Notes under the pieces: model-generated
The model's input: only the letters and a program-made list of their open reading frames with translations
Database searches by the model: none
What the model was told of the DNA's origin: nothing
Part shown: one piece after another, positions 8,869 through 17,538 of the stretch
Position numbering within the stretch: position 1 is the stretch's first letter
How the letters are laid out: the number at the start of each line of letters is the position of its first letter
Program-made: the position numbers and the translations under genes
Assembly (NCBI RefSeq): GCF_003611635.1
Contig: NZ_RAVZ01000043.1
Span: 1-39,667, forward strand
Direction: 5' to 3'
Origin: Corallococcus terminator
Lineage (GTDB): Bacteria > Myxococcota > Myxococcia > Myxococcales > Myxococcaceae
Length of the DNA: 39,667 nucleotides

Positions 8869-9780
8869 ATGGACCCGGGCGGACTGGCTGTCTTCAAGAC
8901 ACTGGTGGGAGTCGCGATTCCGCTGGCCGCGTTCGCCACCGGGCTGGAGACCTCCCGGCGCGTCAAGCTGCGCTGGCTTTGGCACCAGCCCGCGCTCCTC
9001 CTGCGCTCGCTCCTCGCGGTCGTGGTGCTCGTCCCCCTCTGGGCCCTGCTCGTCCTGGCCGTCAGCAAGCAGCCCGGGATGGTCGAAAACGGCCTGCTGA
9101 TCTCCGTCTTCGCGATGGGCATGGGGCCTCCCGCGACGCTCCAGCGTGCACGGAAGCCCGAGCAGGAGGTGGCCTACACGCTCGGGCTGAACATCACGCT
9201 GCTGGCGCTTGCCATCGGGGTCCTGCCCGCGGCCATCGCGCTGCATGGGGCCCTGGTCGGGGGCACCCTGTCGCTGGCCCCGGAGAAGGTCGCCGCCCTG
9301 GTGCTGTCGCGGGTGTTCATCCCGCTCGCCGCGGGGCTGTGCCTCGCACGCTTCGTCCCCAAGGTCGCGGCGCGGATCGCGCATTTCGCCGGCAGCTTCG
9401 TGACCGGGGTGATGCTGGCCGCGGCCGTCCTGGTGCTCTTCCTCGCGTGGCGGCCCCTGCTCGCACTTGGCGCCCGGGCGTGGCTCACCAGCGTCGCCAT
9501 CGTGCTGCCAGCGGTCGCGGTGGGCTACCTGCTGGGCGGACCCCATCGTGAGACACGAAGTGTCCTGGCGGCCTTCACAGCGCTGCGCTTTCCCGCGCTG
9601 GCTTTCTTGATCCTCGCGCAGACCGCGTACGGACGGAGCGCGACGCCGGTGGTGCTGATGTACGTCCTGACCAGCCTCGCGGTCGTGGGTCTGACCGAGG
9701 CACTGCGCAAGGCCTGGACGAAGCGTCACCGCCTGCCCCCGAGAGAGGTTCAGCATGGCGAAGAAGCGGAAGCCTTTTGA
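8869..9780 (+). CDS. BASS-like integral membrane transporter
   Basis: A 303-residue membrane protein with eight to ten hydrophobic segments. The layout resembles the bile acid:sodium symporter (BASS) superfamily: an early AFATGLE segment, a broken helix with GMGPPATL, and later hydrophobic pairs. The ATG at 8869 is chosen because the first membrane segment follows at once; the frame is open upstream to 8770, but that part is polar and unlike the family. The gene overlaps the arylsulfatase gene by 26 bases, so the two are almost surely co-expressed. A role in uptake of a sulfated or related organic anion is inferred from this pairing only. BASS membership is a by-eye call. Confidence 0.72.
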   Translation: MDPGGLAVFKTLVGVAIPLAAFATGLETSRRVKLRWLWHQPALLLRSLLAVVVLVPLWALLVLAVSKQPGMVENGLLISVFAMGMGPPATLQRARKPEQEVAYTLGLNITLLALAIGVLPAAIALHGALVGGTLSLAPEKVAALVLSRVFIPLAAGLCLARFVPKVAARIAHFAGSFVTGVMLAAAVLVLFLAWRPLLALGARAWLTSVAIVLPAVAVGYLLGGPHRETRSVLAAFTALRFPALAFLILAQTAYGRSATPVVLMYVLTSLAVVGLTEALRKAWTKRHRLPPREVQHGEEAEAF

Positions 9781-12061
9781 AGCGGCCGTGCCCGATTCGC
9801 AGCCGGAGAAGCCGAGAATCAACCTGCCTCCTGGAGGCGCCCCCAACATCGTCGTCGTGCTCCTGGACGACGTGGGGTTTGGTACCTCGAGTGCCTTCGG
9901 CGGCCCCGTCCCCATGCCCACGCTGGAAGCGCTGTCGCGGCAGGGGCTGCGCTACAATCAATTCCATACCACCGCGCTGTGCTCTCCCAGTCGAGCGGCG
10001 CTGCTGACGGGTCGCAACCATCACAGCTCGCACATGGGCGCCATCTGCGAGATCGCCACGGGCTACCCGGGCTACGACAGCATCATCCCGAAGAGCACGG
10101 CGACGCTGGGCAAGGTGTTGTGCCAGAGCGGCTACAACACCGCCTGGTTCGGCAAGGGACACGTGACGCCCATGTGGGAGGTCAGCCCGGCGGGCCCCTT
10201 CGACCGTTGGCCCACGGGCCTCGGGTTCGAGCGCTTCTACGGCTTCCTCGGAGGGGAGACCTCGCAATGGGAGCCGGCCCTCTATGATCAGACCACGCCC
10301 ATCTCGCCGTACCTGAATCAGGAGGGCTACCACCTGACCGAGGACCTGGCGGACCAGTGCATCTCCTGGATCCGCAACCAGAAGGCCTCCGCGCCAGAGA
10401 AGCCCTTCTTCATCTATTTCGCCCCGGGCGCCGGCCACAGCCCGCACCACGTGGCGAAGGCGTGGAGCGACCGGTTCAAGGGCCGGTTCGACCAGGGCTG
10501 GGACGCGCTCCGCGAGCAGACCCACCGCCGACAGCTAGAACTCGGGGTCATCCCTTCCGGAACGAAGCTCACGGCACGCCCCGAGGAGATTCCCTCCTGG
10601 GAGGACTACCCGGACCGCTACAAGCCGGTGGCCTCACGGCTGATGGAGATCTTCGCGGGCTACCTCGCGCACACGGATGCGCAGGTGGGCCGCGTCGTGG
10701 AGTCCATCCAGGACCTGGGGGTCTGGGAGAACACGCTCTTCATCTACGTCGTGGGAGACAACGGGGCGAGCGCGGAGGGCACCCTCCACGGCGCCTGGAG
10801 CGCCCCCTCCTTCCAGAACGGCGTGCCCGAGGATCCCGAGTGGCTGCTCGCGCACATCGACGACCTGGGGACAGCGCGCTGCGAGAACCACTACAACGTG
10901 GGCTGGGCCTGGAGTCTGGATGCGCCCTTCCAGTGGATGAAGCAGGTGGCCAGCCACTTTGGCGGCACCCGCAACGCCACGGTGATCTCCTGGCCCAAGG
11001 GCATCCAGGACGCGGGCGGCCTGCGCTCCCAGTTCCACCACCTCATCGACATCATGCCCACGGTGCTCGAAGCCGCGGGCATCCCCGCGCCGGAAGCGGT
11101 CGACGGCGTCGAGCAGAAGCCGCTCGAAGGCGTCAGCATGCTCTACACCTTCGCGGACAAGGACGCGCCGGGCCGTCACACGACGCAGTACTTCGAAATC
11201 CTGGGCAACCGCGCCATGTATCACGACGGCTGGATTGCCTCCTGCTTCCACGGACGCGTCCCATGGATCCGCTCCCAATCACTGCCGTTTGGCGCCAGCG
11301 AGCGCTGGGAGCTGTACAACATCGCCGACGACTTCAGTCAGAGCGAGGACCTGGCCGCGAGGTTCCCGGAGAAGCTGGAGGCACTGAAGGCGCTCTTCGA
11401 CACGGAGGCGCGCAAGTACAGCGTCTACCCGTTGGATGACAACACCACGCAGCGCGCGCTGCCGCAGTACCGGCCAAGCCTGCTGGAGGGGCAGCGGAAG
11501 GTGACCTACTACCGCGAGAACGTGCGCATGCCGGAGCTGGCCATCGTGAACATGAAGAACACCTCCTTCGTGCTCACCGCGGAGCTGGTGGTTCCCGAAG
11601 GTGGCGCGGAGGGTGTCGTCGTCTGCCAGGGCGGCAGTCTGGCCGGGTGGTCGCTGTATGTCCGAGACGGGAAGCCGGTGTACTTCTACAACTGGCTCGG
11701 CCACGAAATGTACTCGGTCGAAGGCGCGGATCCGCTCCCGGAGGGCGCTGTCGAACTCAAGGTGGTGTTCGACTACGACGGCGGTGGCGTCGGGAAGGGA
11801 GGGATCGCCCGGCTGCTCGTCAATGGCCAGCCCGTGGCCGAGGGGCGCATCGAGAAGACCGTCCCCTTCCTGTTCTCGATGAGCGGCGAGACGTTCGATG
11901 TCGGAGAGGATACCGGCGCGCCCGTCGGCCCGTATGCGCACGGCTTCGCGTTCACGGGGATCATCCGGAAGGTCGTCATCGAGCTGCCTTCGGGGCCTGA
12001 CGAATCCACCCGGCGGCAGGTGCACGCGGGACAGGTCGATGCCGCGCTCATGTCCCAGTGA
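9755..12061 (+). CDS. Arylsulfatase, type I, without signal peptide
   Basis: A 768-residue sulfatase. The active-site signature CSPSR lies at residues 76-80; Cys76 is the residue converted to formylglycine. Other expected residues are present: D38 and D39 (metal), R80, K134, H136 (GKGH), H228 and the metal pair D335-N336 (GDNGAS). A C-terminal region of about 230 residues follows the catalytic domain, as in large arylsulfatases of the Pseudomonas AtsA type. The N-terminus is Lys-rich and not a signal peptide, so the enzyme is probably cytoplasmic. GAGAGAGG upstream of ATG 9755 supports the start. No maturation enzyme is visible in the window. The first codons use more A/T-ending triplets than neighbouring genes. 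Confidence 0.93.
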   Translation: MAKKRKPFEAAVPDSQPEKPRINLPPGGAPNIVVVLLDDVGFGTSSAFGGPVPMPTLEALSRQGLRYNQFHTTALCSPSRAALLTGRNHHSSHMGAICEIATGYPGYDSIIPKSTATLGKVLCQSGYNTAWFGKGHVTPMWEVSPAGPFDRWPTGLGFERFYGFLGGETSQWEPALYDQTTPISPYLNQEGYHLTEDLADQCISWIRNQKASAPEKPFFIYFAPGAGHSPHHVAKAWSDRFKGRFDQGWDALREQTHRRQLELGVIPSGTKLTARPEEIPSWEDYPDRYKPVASRLMEIFAGYLAHTDAQVGRVVESIQDLGVWENTLFIYVVGDNGASAEGTLHGAWSAPSFQNGVPEDPEWLLAHIDDLGTARCENHYNVGWAWSLDAPFQWMKQVASHFGGTRNATVISWPKGIQDAGGLRSQFHHLIDIMPTVLEAAGIPAPEAVDGVEQKPLEGVSMLYTFADKDAPGRHTTQYFEILGNRAMYHDGWIASCFHGRVPWIRSQSLPFGASERWELYNIADDFSQSEDLAARFPEKLEALKALFDTEARKYSVYPLDDNTTQRALPQYRPSLLEGQRKVTYYRENVRMPELAIVNMKNTSFVLTAELVVPEGGAEGVVVCQGGSLAGWSLYVRDGKPVYFYNWLGHEMYSVEGADPLPEGAVELKVVFDYDGGGVGKGGIARLLVNGQPVAEGRIEKTVPFLFSMSGETFDVGEDTGAPVGPYAHGFAFTGIIRKVVIELPSGPDESTRRQVHAGQVDAALMSQ

Positions 12062-12075
12062 AGCGCTCTCCGACC

Positions 12076-12115
12076 TTCATGGGCCCGCGCGCGCTCACTC
12101 CCGCGCGCGCATGAA
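12076..12115. terminator. Hairpin between convergent genes
   Basis: An outer stem TTCATG (12076-12081) with CATGAA (12110-12115) encloses CGCGCG (12088-12093) with CGCGCG (12104-12109). It lies just after the sulfatase stop and over the 3' end of the convergent minus-strand gene, so it could end transcription from both sides. No T-tract. Confidence 0.48.
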
Positions 12116-12922
12116 GTCCACGGGCAACGGCGGTCCGGTGGGCGTGGGACGGGGTCCCTCCGCGAGCGCACGGCCGAAGCGGTAGCGCGCCTCCGCGTGG
12201 ACGCCGAAGGCTTCGCCCTCCGCGCTCGCCAGCAGCACGAGGTCCTCCTCGGGGCTCACGCCCTCGGGGAGCCCCACCGTCCAGGGAACTTCCTGGACAT
12301 CGCCCTCCAGCACGATGGGAGACGTGGGCCCGTCATGGAGGACCATGCGTGACGGCACCCGCAGCGACACCTCCACGGGCGCGGTGAAACCCGGGCTTCG
12401 CTCCAGCCGCGCGACGAGCCGCACGGAGACCCCGCTGGAGTCCACCACCCGCCAGGAGACGTGCAGGGGCGCGGGGACCCGGGCCGTGGTGACAACACCC
12501 CCTGTCCGATTGGGATCCGTGTCCGGGGCTGCTTCGCCCGGCCCCTGCGCGAGCCCTCCAAGCGCGCTGGAAGGGACGGTGCCGCCCGTCCCCGCCATGA
12601 AGACGGCCCCGGTGTTCCGCGTGTCGTGTGACGGGGTGTGCCGAGGCAGCTCCGGGTGGGAACGCAGCGGGACCGGGTGCGCGGAGGCACGGGAAGCCTG
12701 GGCGCTCCAGTGGGGCACCTCTTCCGTGGGAGTCGACAGGTCGGAAGCCCGGGGCGGTTTCTTGCGCCGCACGCGCTCCACGCCCGAAGCAATGCCGGCC
12801 GACAGCGCACCGATGAGGGCCAGGGCCAGCACGGCCCCCGCCATGCGTCTTCGCAACCTGGAGCGAGGAAGCGTCATGGACGCGGTCCGCCAGCTTCGAG
12901 GCTTGGAGCGCGGGAGCTTCAT
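12095..12922 (-). CDS. Single-helix membrane-anchored protein, unknown
   Basis: A 275-residue protein. ATG 12922 overlaps the stop of the upstream zincin gene (ATGA), which fixes the start and shows coupling. A basic N-terminus is followed by one hydrophobic helix at about residues 28-45, then a long Pro/Ser/Thr/Gly-rich low-complexity stretch and a beta-rich C-terminal domain (about residues 150-265) with hydrophobic strands such as LHVSWRVVDSSGVSVRLVA. Topology is probably N-in, with the C-terminal domain in the periplasm. I do not recognise the family. It likely works with the lipoprotein encoded just upstream. Confidence 0.72.
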   Translation of the reverse strand: MKLPRSKPRSWRTASMTLPRSRLRRRMAGAVLALALIGALSAGIASGVERVRRKKPPRASDLSTPTEEVPHWSAQASRASAHPVPLRSHPELPRHTPSHDTRNTGAVFMAGTGGTVPSSALGGLAQGPGEAAPDTDPNRTGGVVTTARVPAPLHVSWRVVDSSGVSVRLVARLERSPGFTAPVEVSLRVPSRMVLHDGPTSPIVLEGDVQEVPWTVGLPEGVSPEEDLVLLASAEGEAFGVHAEARYRFGRALAEGPRPTPTGPPLPVDFMRARE

Positions 12923-14559
12923 GGGCACAGGGGCTCGTGGCTGGGGTACGGGAAGAAGGAGGCAGGCTCGGTGGCGGCATCCACCCGGGCACGGGGGAAA
13001 CCCGTGCACACCAACGCATCCAGGAAGTCCGCGAGGCACGGCGACGGCTTGCCCGTGTCCACCACCTCCGAGAGCACGCCCCGCTCATCCCGGGCCCAGG
13101 TGTGTCGGGTGTAGCCGCGCGCCCATGGGGAGCGGTTCATCGTGGGCGAGGAGAGCGCGTCATACAGGGGCTGGCTCGACGCGGTGCTGGTGGCGGTGCG
13201 GTAGAGGATGGCGGCCACTTCGTTCTCATCCACGCGCTGGAGCAGGCCGTCCTCCGGACGGGGCCGGGGCCAGGCGCTCACGGACGAAGCTCTCGCGGAC
13301 AGGTCCACCCAGAACATCGTCCCGCCCTGCCGGTCGAAGTAGCGCGGACTGCGCCGGGCATCGGCGCTGAACCAGGTGGCCCAGCCTTCGCTCCAGGCCT
13401 GTCCCGGGAAGGTGGGCACGCCCACGTAGTGCGGTCCGCCCTCGTCGGGGCTGGTGCCCCGGCTGGCCATCACCCAGTGCCCCAGCTCATGCATCACCAT
13501 CGCGTCCGACCACCACGCCGCGTCCGAGTCCCCGGGCAGCCACACCTGCGCGTCCCACCTGCGCCCCGCCGCCGTCACGGGCCAGCGCGCGAAGCACGCA
13601 CCGCACGACCATGAAGTGCCGAAGCCCAGCCAGGCCACCACGGGCAGTCCGTCCTTCCCGCCGTAGCGCTCGCGCATCCGGCGCCACGCGGTACCCAGCA
13701 CGTCGAACACGGCCGCCGCGCCGGAGCCTTCCGATTCGGCGAGGGTGAAGGAGGACTGTCGCGACAGCTCGCGCGTCGTGCGCGTCCAGCTCCAGATGCG
13801 GGCCGCTTCGCCCGGCGGCGCCGGCACCCGTTGCTCGCCCGGAAGGCCGGGGTCCGCCACCGCGTAGGCCACCGCGCCGTCGCGCCCCTGCCCCGCCGCG
13901 TACACGACGATGCGGTCGGCGTCGCTGGAGGACGCGGGCACCTTCAACGTGTAGCGGCCCGCTTCGTCCGTCACCTGGGAGTCCAGCAGCGTGTCGCCCT
14001 GGAAGGACACGATGAGGAAGCCCCGCGCGGGGACGAGCTCTGTTTCGGAGGTCCACGCCCGGAACGCCGCATCCGGGAAGCGTCGGGCGTAGCGCACGGT
14101 GCCGCTCAGCGTGGGTCCCGGTGCGCCGCAGAAGCCACGCCCCGGCGCGGCCTCGCAGCCGGAGTCGCAGGCGCGCGCGGACCACTGACCGTTCGTGCAC
14201 ACCTCCCGCGTCCGCGCCTGCGTGCAGCGCGAGACACCATCGACACACGCGAGCCCCGCGACACAGGCGACCGTGGGGGTCTCGACGCAGGCGGAGTCCT
14301 CGCCGCAGTCCTCCCGGTGCACGGCGCCCCCTTCACACCGCTCCAGCACGCGAGGCCCCAGACACCGCCCCTGCGCGGGAAGCTGATCACACGCCAGCGA
14401 GGGCCGGAGCGCTTCATCCGGCAGGCTGGAGACACAGGCCGCGCAGGCCGCGCCGACGCAGTCGCGAGCACAGGGCGTCAATTCCACGCCCGAATCGCAG
14501 CCCACGAGCGCCCAGACGAAGACCCATGTCAGCCACCGCGCCAGAAGCCCGCGTCCCAC
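12919..14559 (-). CDS. Cysteine-rich lipoprotein with zincin metalloprotease motif
   Basis: A 546-residue lipoprotein. The signal ends in LVGC with Cys21. Residues 30-145 hold about 19 Cys in spaced groups, as in many myxobacterial secreted proteins. A short beta-sandwich-like carboxypeptidase-regulatory type segment follows (about 150-235, with VTDEAGRYTLKVPA). The zinc motif HELGH is at 357-361, and EGWATWF at 391-397 probably gives the third ligand, Glu391. This is a gluzincin-like arrangement; the exact peptidase family is unknown. The GTG start has AGAGG about 10 bases upstream. Likely anchored on the periplasmic side of a membrane or at the cell surface. Confidence 0.82.
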   Translation of the reverse strand: MGRGLLARWLTWVFVWALVGCDSGVELTPCARDCVGAACAACVSSLPDEALRPSLACDQLPAQGRCLGPRVLERCEGGAVHREDCGEDSACVETPTVACVAGLACVDGVSRCTQARTREVCTNGQWSARACDSGCEAAPGRGFCGAPGPTLSGTVRYARRFPDAAFRAWTSETELVPARGFLIVSFQGDTLLDSQVTDEAGRYTLKVPASSSDADRIVVYAAGQGRDGAVAYAVADPGLPGEQRVPAPPGEAARIWSWTRTTRELSRQSSFTLAESEGSGAAAVFDVLGTAWRRMRERYGGKDGLPVVAWLGFGTSWSCGACFARWPVTAAGRRWDAQVWLPGDSDAAWWSDAMVMHELGHWVMASRGTSPDEGGPHYVGVPTFPGQAWSEGWATWFSADARRSPRYFDRQGGTMFWVDLSARASSVSAWPRPRPEDGLLQRVDENEVAAILYRTATSTASSQPLYDALSSPTMNRSPWARGYTRHTWARDERGVLSEVVDTGKPSPCLADFLDALVCTGFPRARVDAATEPASFFPYPSHEPLCP

Positions 14560-14660
14560 CTTGAGGAAACCTCTTTCGAGCCAGCGCGCCGCGCCGTGAC
14601 TGGATGCGAGGTGAGGACACCACGCACGGCATACGGGTGGGCAGAGGCAGGCGGCCTACT

Positions 14661-14699
14661 GCCTCCCTGCCCGCCCGCTCGTTTCAGCGGGAGGGAGGC
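14661..14699 (-). terminator. Stem-loop over the 3' end of the hemerythrin-like gene
   Basis: GCCTCCCT (14661-14668) pairs with AGGGAGGC (14692-14699), and CCCGCT (14674-14679) with AGCGGG (14686-14691); five bases bulge on one side and the loop is six bases. It covers the stop codon of the minus-strand gene that ends at 14684 and precedes the next minus-strand gene. No T-tract. Confidence 0.5.
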
Positions 14700-15172
14700 T
14701 CCGTGCGGGCGAGGAACGCGGCCAGCAAGACCTGCCGCTCCGTGGCATCCAGCACCGAATCCAACGCGGGGAACAGGTACGTCTCCTCGCGCAGCGAGTG
14801 GTGGTGCTCCAGGTGCTTGAACGTGCTCTCCATGTCGAACACCCGCAGCACCGCGCGGCGGTAGTCCGGTGCGGAGGGCTCCAACGCGTCCACCGCGTCC
14901 TGACACTTCGCCAGCAACTCCAGCATGCGCTGGTGCTCACCGGTGAAGAGCTCCGGCGCGGCCCCGCGAATCCTTCCGGCCCGGGGCAGCTCCGGTAGGA
15001 GCAGCGCCTCTTCCGCCTCCAGGTGCCGCGTGAGTTCCTTGCGGTAGCGCGACAGCCGCTCACGGGCCACGGGCAGGTCCATGCCCATCAGCGCTTCCTG
15101 ATGCAGCAGGAACAGCTCCTCCAACTCGCGGTGGAGCGCGCCAAGGCTGACGAAGTCGGAGGGCACGGACAT
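14684..15172 (-). CDS. Hemerythrin-like HHE domain protein
   Basis: A 162-residue, all-helical soluble protein. It shows the hemerythrin/HHE pattern of metal-binding His and Glu on four helices: H14, H50 with E54, H80 with E84, and a cluster H120-H124 followed by EETYLFPAL. Such proteins hold a di-iron centre and bind oxygen or nitric oxide or sense iron and redox state. ATG 15172 is chosen because it begins just before the first helix and leaves a 16-base gap to the upstream gene, which has the same direction; the longer open frame would overlap that gene. The two are probably co-transcribed. Confidence 0.82.
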   Translation of the reverse strand: MSVPSDFVSLGALHRELEELFLLHQEALMGMDLPVARERLSRYRKELTRHLEAEEALLLPELPRAGRIRGAAPELFTGEHQRMLELLAKCQDAVDALEPSAPDYRRAVLRVFDMESTFKHLEHHHSLREETYLFPALDSVLDATERQVLLAAFLARTEPPSR

Positions 15173-15188
15173 CGCTTGCGATGCGCCT

Positions 15189-15833
15189 TCAGTGCACCTT
15201 GTCGTCGCGGGCGCCCGTCTCACGGACCACCCGGGGACGCGGCGTCACCATGCGGGCCACGCCGGAGAAGAGCTGGTCCTCGGTGTAGACCTTGCGCACG
15301 CGGCGCTTCACGATTCGCGGGTCGTACGCGGGGCCCGGACGCTCCAGCCATTGCAGCACGCGCACCTCGCCCGAATGGGCCAGGGCGGTGAGCAGCGCCT
15401 CCGGACACAGCTTCAGGTAGCGCCGCACCAGGGGCCGCAGCCGGCGACCGAACTCGTCCCCCAGCTTCGCGTGACGGCGGCCCGCGTGCAGCGTGCCGTC
15501 GAAGCGGCGCGACATGTGGAAGAGCTCGTGCATCAGCGTCTCCAGCCGCGCCTTCGCGGTGGAGCCCCGGAAGAAGAGCGGCCGCAGCGTGATGCAGTAC
15601 AGCATGCGCCGGCCCTGGATGCGCACCACCGGCTTGCGCCGGCCCGCCTTGTCGATGCTCTTGCCGCCCTTGAAGCACAGCGGCTTCACCGTGCCGCGTG
15701 ACGCCCTCCGGGCCTCGCCCGCGACCACCAGGATGCGGCCCACCTTCACATGCCGGAACTCGGGCATGCGGGCGGCAATGTCCCGGATGAGGGAGCGCAG
15801 GGTGCGGTTGAAGTTGGGACGTCGGGGAGCCAC
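15189..15833 (-). CDS. Putative metallopeptidase with HELFH motif
   Basis: A 214-residue basic protein. HELFH at residues 102-106 with H116 or H121 downstream forms a minimal zinc site of the kind seen in phage-type and SprT-like putative metallopeptidases. There is no signal peptide, so it is cytoplasmic. The N-terminal part is Arg/Lys-rich and might bind nucleic acid. The start is a GTG at 15833; no strong ribosome site is seen, so the start is less sure. It diverges from the lipoprotein gene at 15890 and is followed after 16 bases by the hemerythrin-like gene. Confidence 0.75.
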   Translation of the reverse strand: MAPRRPNFNRTLRSLIRDIAARMPEFRHVKVGRILVVAGEARRASRGTVKPLCFKGGKSIDKAGRRKPVVRIQGRRMLYCITLRPLFFRGSTAKARLETLMHELFHMSRRFDGTLHAGRRHAKLGDEFGRRLRPLVRRYLKLCPEALLTALAHSGEVRVLQWLERPGPAYDPRIVKRRVRKVYTEDQLFSGVARMVTPRPRVVRETGARDDKVH

Positions 15834-15889
15834 GGTTGGTGGACAGTCTAGCGGAAAACCCCTTGGGGCCAGCCCCCCGCCTCCCCAGA

Positions 15890-16732
15890 ATGTCCAACGT
15901 GAATCGCTCGACCTGCCGGCTGTCCGTGGTGTCCTTGGTGTTCGCCCTCCTTGCCGGGTGTGCTTCCGCCCCGGTCCGCTCCGGCGGTCCCCCTGCCCTC
16001 ACGGCGCAGGAGACCGCCGTGGTGTCGCAGGGACTCACCGACGCCGCCGTGCGCTACACCGGCCAGGTGACGGGCACCGCCAACGGCGTGATTGAACGCG
16101 CCGACTACGAGCTGGTCTCCGACGGACAGGTCATCAAGACGGGCACCGCGAAGCTGGGCGTGCCGTTCGCGCCGGGCACGCCCGCGGACTTCTCCTTCGA
16201 GGAGAAGTCCGCCTACGTGAAGAGCCCCGAGGACCTGACGCGCCTGAGCGCCCAGGGCGGCACGGTGCTCATCGCGCTGCGCGGCACGCTGGTGGTGCGC
16301 ACGGGCGACACCGAGGACATCCTGCCCTTCGCCGCGAGCCGCGCCGTGCGCGTGCCCCGGCTGCCGGAGGTCATCGTGGAGGGCCTGGACGGCGCGCGCT
16401 ATTCGCCCGAGGAGGTGCAGCTCAACCTGCGCCTGGGCGTGCGCAACCCGAACCCGTTCCCGCTGCGGCTCGACTCGCTGACCTATCAGGTCTTCGTGGC
16501 GGACAAGCCGCTGGAGGAGGGCACCGTCGCCCAGGCGGACACCGTGGATGCGTCCGCGACGGGCGTATACCCGGTGGAGGTGTCCGTGACGCAGCAGACG
16601 TGGGGTCCGGGCGTCAAGGCGCTCATCGCCAAGGGAACCCTGCCCTACAGCGTGAAGGGCGAGGTGAAGGGCCCCATGCTGCAACAGCCCTACACCCTGA
16701 AGGGTGACGTGAAGCTCAACGTGTCCCGCTAG
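15890..16732 (+). CDS. LEA type 2 / WHy-domain lipoprotein
   Basis: A 280-residue lipoprotein with the lipobox LAGC (Cys24). Two beta-sandwich modules follow, at about residues 45-150 and 165-280. The second holds VRNPNPFPLRLDSLTYQVF, the characteristic Asn-Pro-Asn-Pro strand motif of LEA14/WHy domains. These domains are linked to desiccation and stress in plants and occur in bacteria as periplasmic lipoproteins of uncertain role. ATG 15890 is preferred to an upstream GTG because the signal peptide begins here. The gene is 14 bases from aat and may be co-transcribed with it. A second, smaller member lies at 21865-22359. Confidence 0.85.
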   Translation: MSNVNRSTCRLSVVSLVFALLAGCASAPVRSGGPPALTAQETAVVSQGLTDAAVRYTGQVTGTANGVIERADYELVSDGQVIKTGTAKLGVPFAPGTPADFSFEEKSAYVKSPEDLTRLSAQGGTVLIALRGTLVVRTGDTEDILPFAASRAVRVPRLPEVIVEGLDGARYSPEEVQLNLRLGVRNPNPFPLRLDSLTYQVFVADKPLEEGTVAQADTVDASATGVYPVEVSVTQQTWGPGVKALIAKGTLPYSVKGEVKGPMLQQPYTLKGDVKLNVSR

Positions 16733-16746
16733 ACTGGGGCGCGAAA

Positions 16747-17445
16747 GTGCCCATCTACCTGTTGAGCGATGACGAGCCGGAGCTGTTTCCCCCTCCGGGC
16801 AAGGCGGACAAGAGCGGTCTGTTGGCGGTGGGCGGAGACCTGCGCCCGGAGCGCCTGGTGGCCGCCTACGCGCAGGGCATCTTCCCCTGGTACAGCGAGG
16901 GGCAGCCCATCCTGTGGCACTCGCCCGACCCGCGCTTCGTGCTGGAGCCAGCGAAGGTCCACGTGGGCCGCTCGCTGCGCAAGGTGATGAACCGGGGCAC
17001 ATACACCGTGCGCTACGACACCGCGTTCGCGAAGGTCATCGACGCGTGCTCGCGCGTGCACCGCCCCGGGCAGGACGGCACGTGGATCACCGACGCCATG
17101 AAACAGGCGTACATCACACTTCACGGGTTGGGGCTCGCGCACTCGGTGGAGGCGTGGGACGGCGAGGTGCTGGTGGGTGGGCTGTATGGCGTGTCGCTGG
17201 GCGCGGCGTACTTCGGGGAGAGCATGTTCGCGCTCGCGCCGGATGCATCGAAGGTCGCGTTCGCCACGGCGGTGGAGCGATTCAAGGGCTGGGGCTTCCA
17301 CCTCATCGACTGCCAGGTGGAGACGGAGCACCTGGAGCGCTTCGGCGCGGAGTCGTGGCCGCGCAAGCGCTTCCTGGCGGCGCTGAAGGATGCGCTGAAG
17401 GAACCCACCAGGAAGGGTTCCTGGACGGAGGTCGAACCGACGTAG
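16747..17445 (+). CDS. aat: Leucyl/phenylalanyl-tRNA-protein transferase
   Basis: A 232-residue enzyme of normal family length. It transfers Leu or Phe from tRNA to the N-terminus of proteins starting with Arg or Lys, marking them for ClpS/ClpAP degradation. Family hallmarks are clear: AYAQGIFPWY near residue 40, WHSPDPR, the long conserved block with GTWIT and HGLGLAHSVEAW, and GESMFA followed by IDCQVETEHLERFGA. The start is a GTG at 16747, 14 bases after the preceding lipoprotein gene. It acts in the cytoplasm. No oddities seen. Confidence 0.96.
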   Translation: MPIYLLSDDEPELFPPPGKADKSGLLAVGGDLRPERLVAAYAQGIFPWYSEGQPILWHSPDPRFVLEPAKVHVGRSLRKVMNRGTYTVRYDTAFAKVIDACSRVHRPGQDGTWITDAMKQAYITLHGLGLAHSVEAWDGEVLVGGLYGVSLGAAYFGESMFALAPDASKVAFATAVERFKGWGFHLIDCQVETEHLERFGAESWPRKRFLAALKDALKEPTRKGSWTEVEPT

Positions 17446-17538
17446 CAGCGCGGTGCAGCCAGGGAATCTTGGAGTCCTGGTGAGCGCGAAGACGCGTCCA
17501 TAGACTGCCGGCTCCTCATTCTCCTGGAGTCGCCGCGG

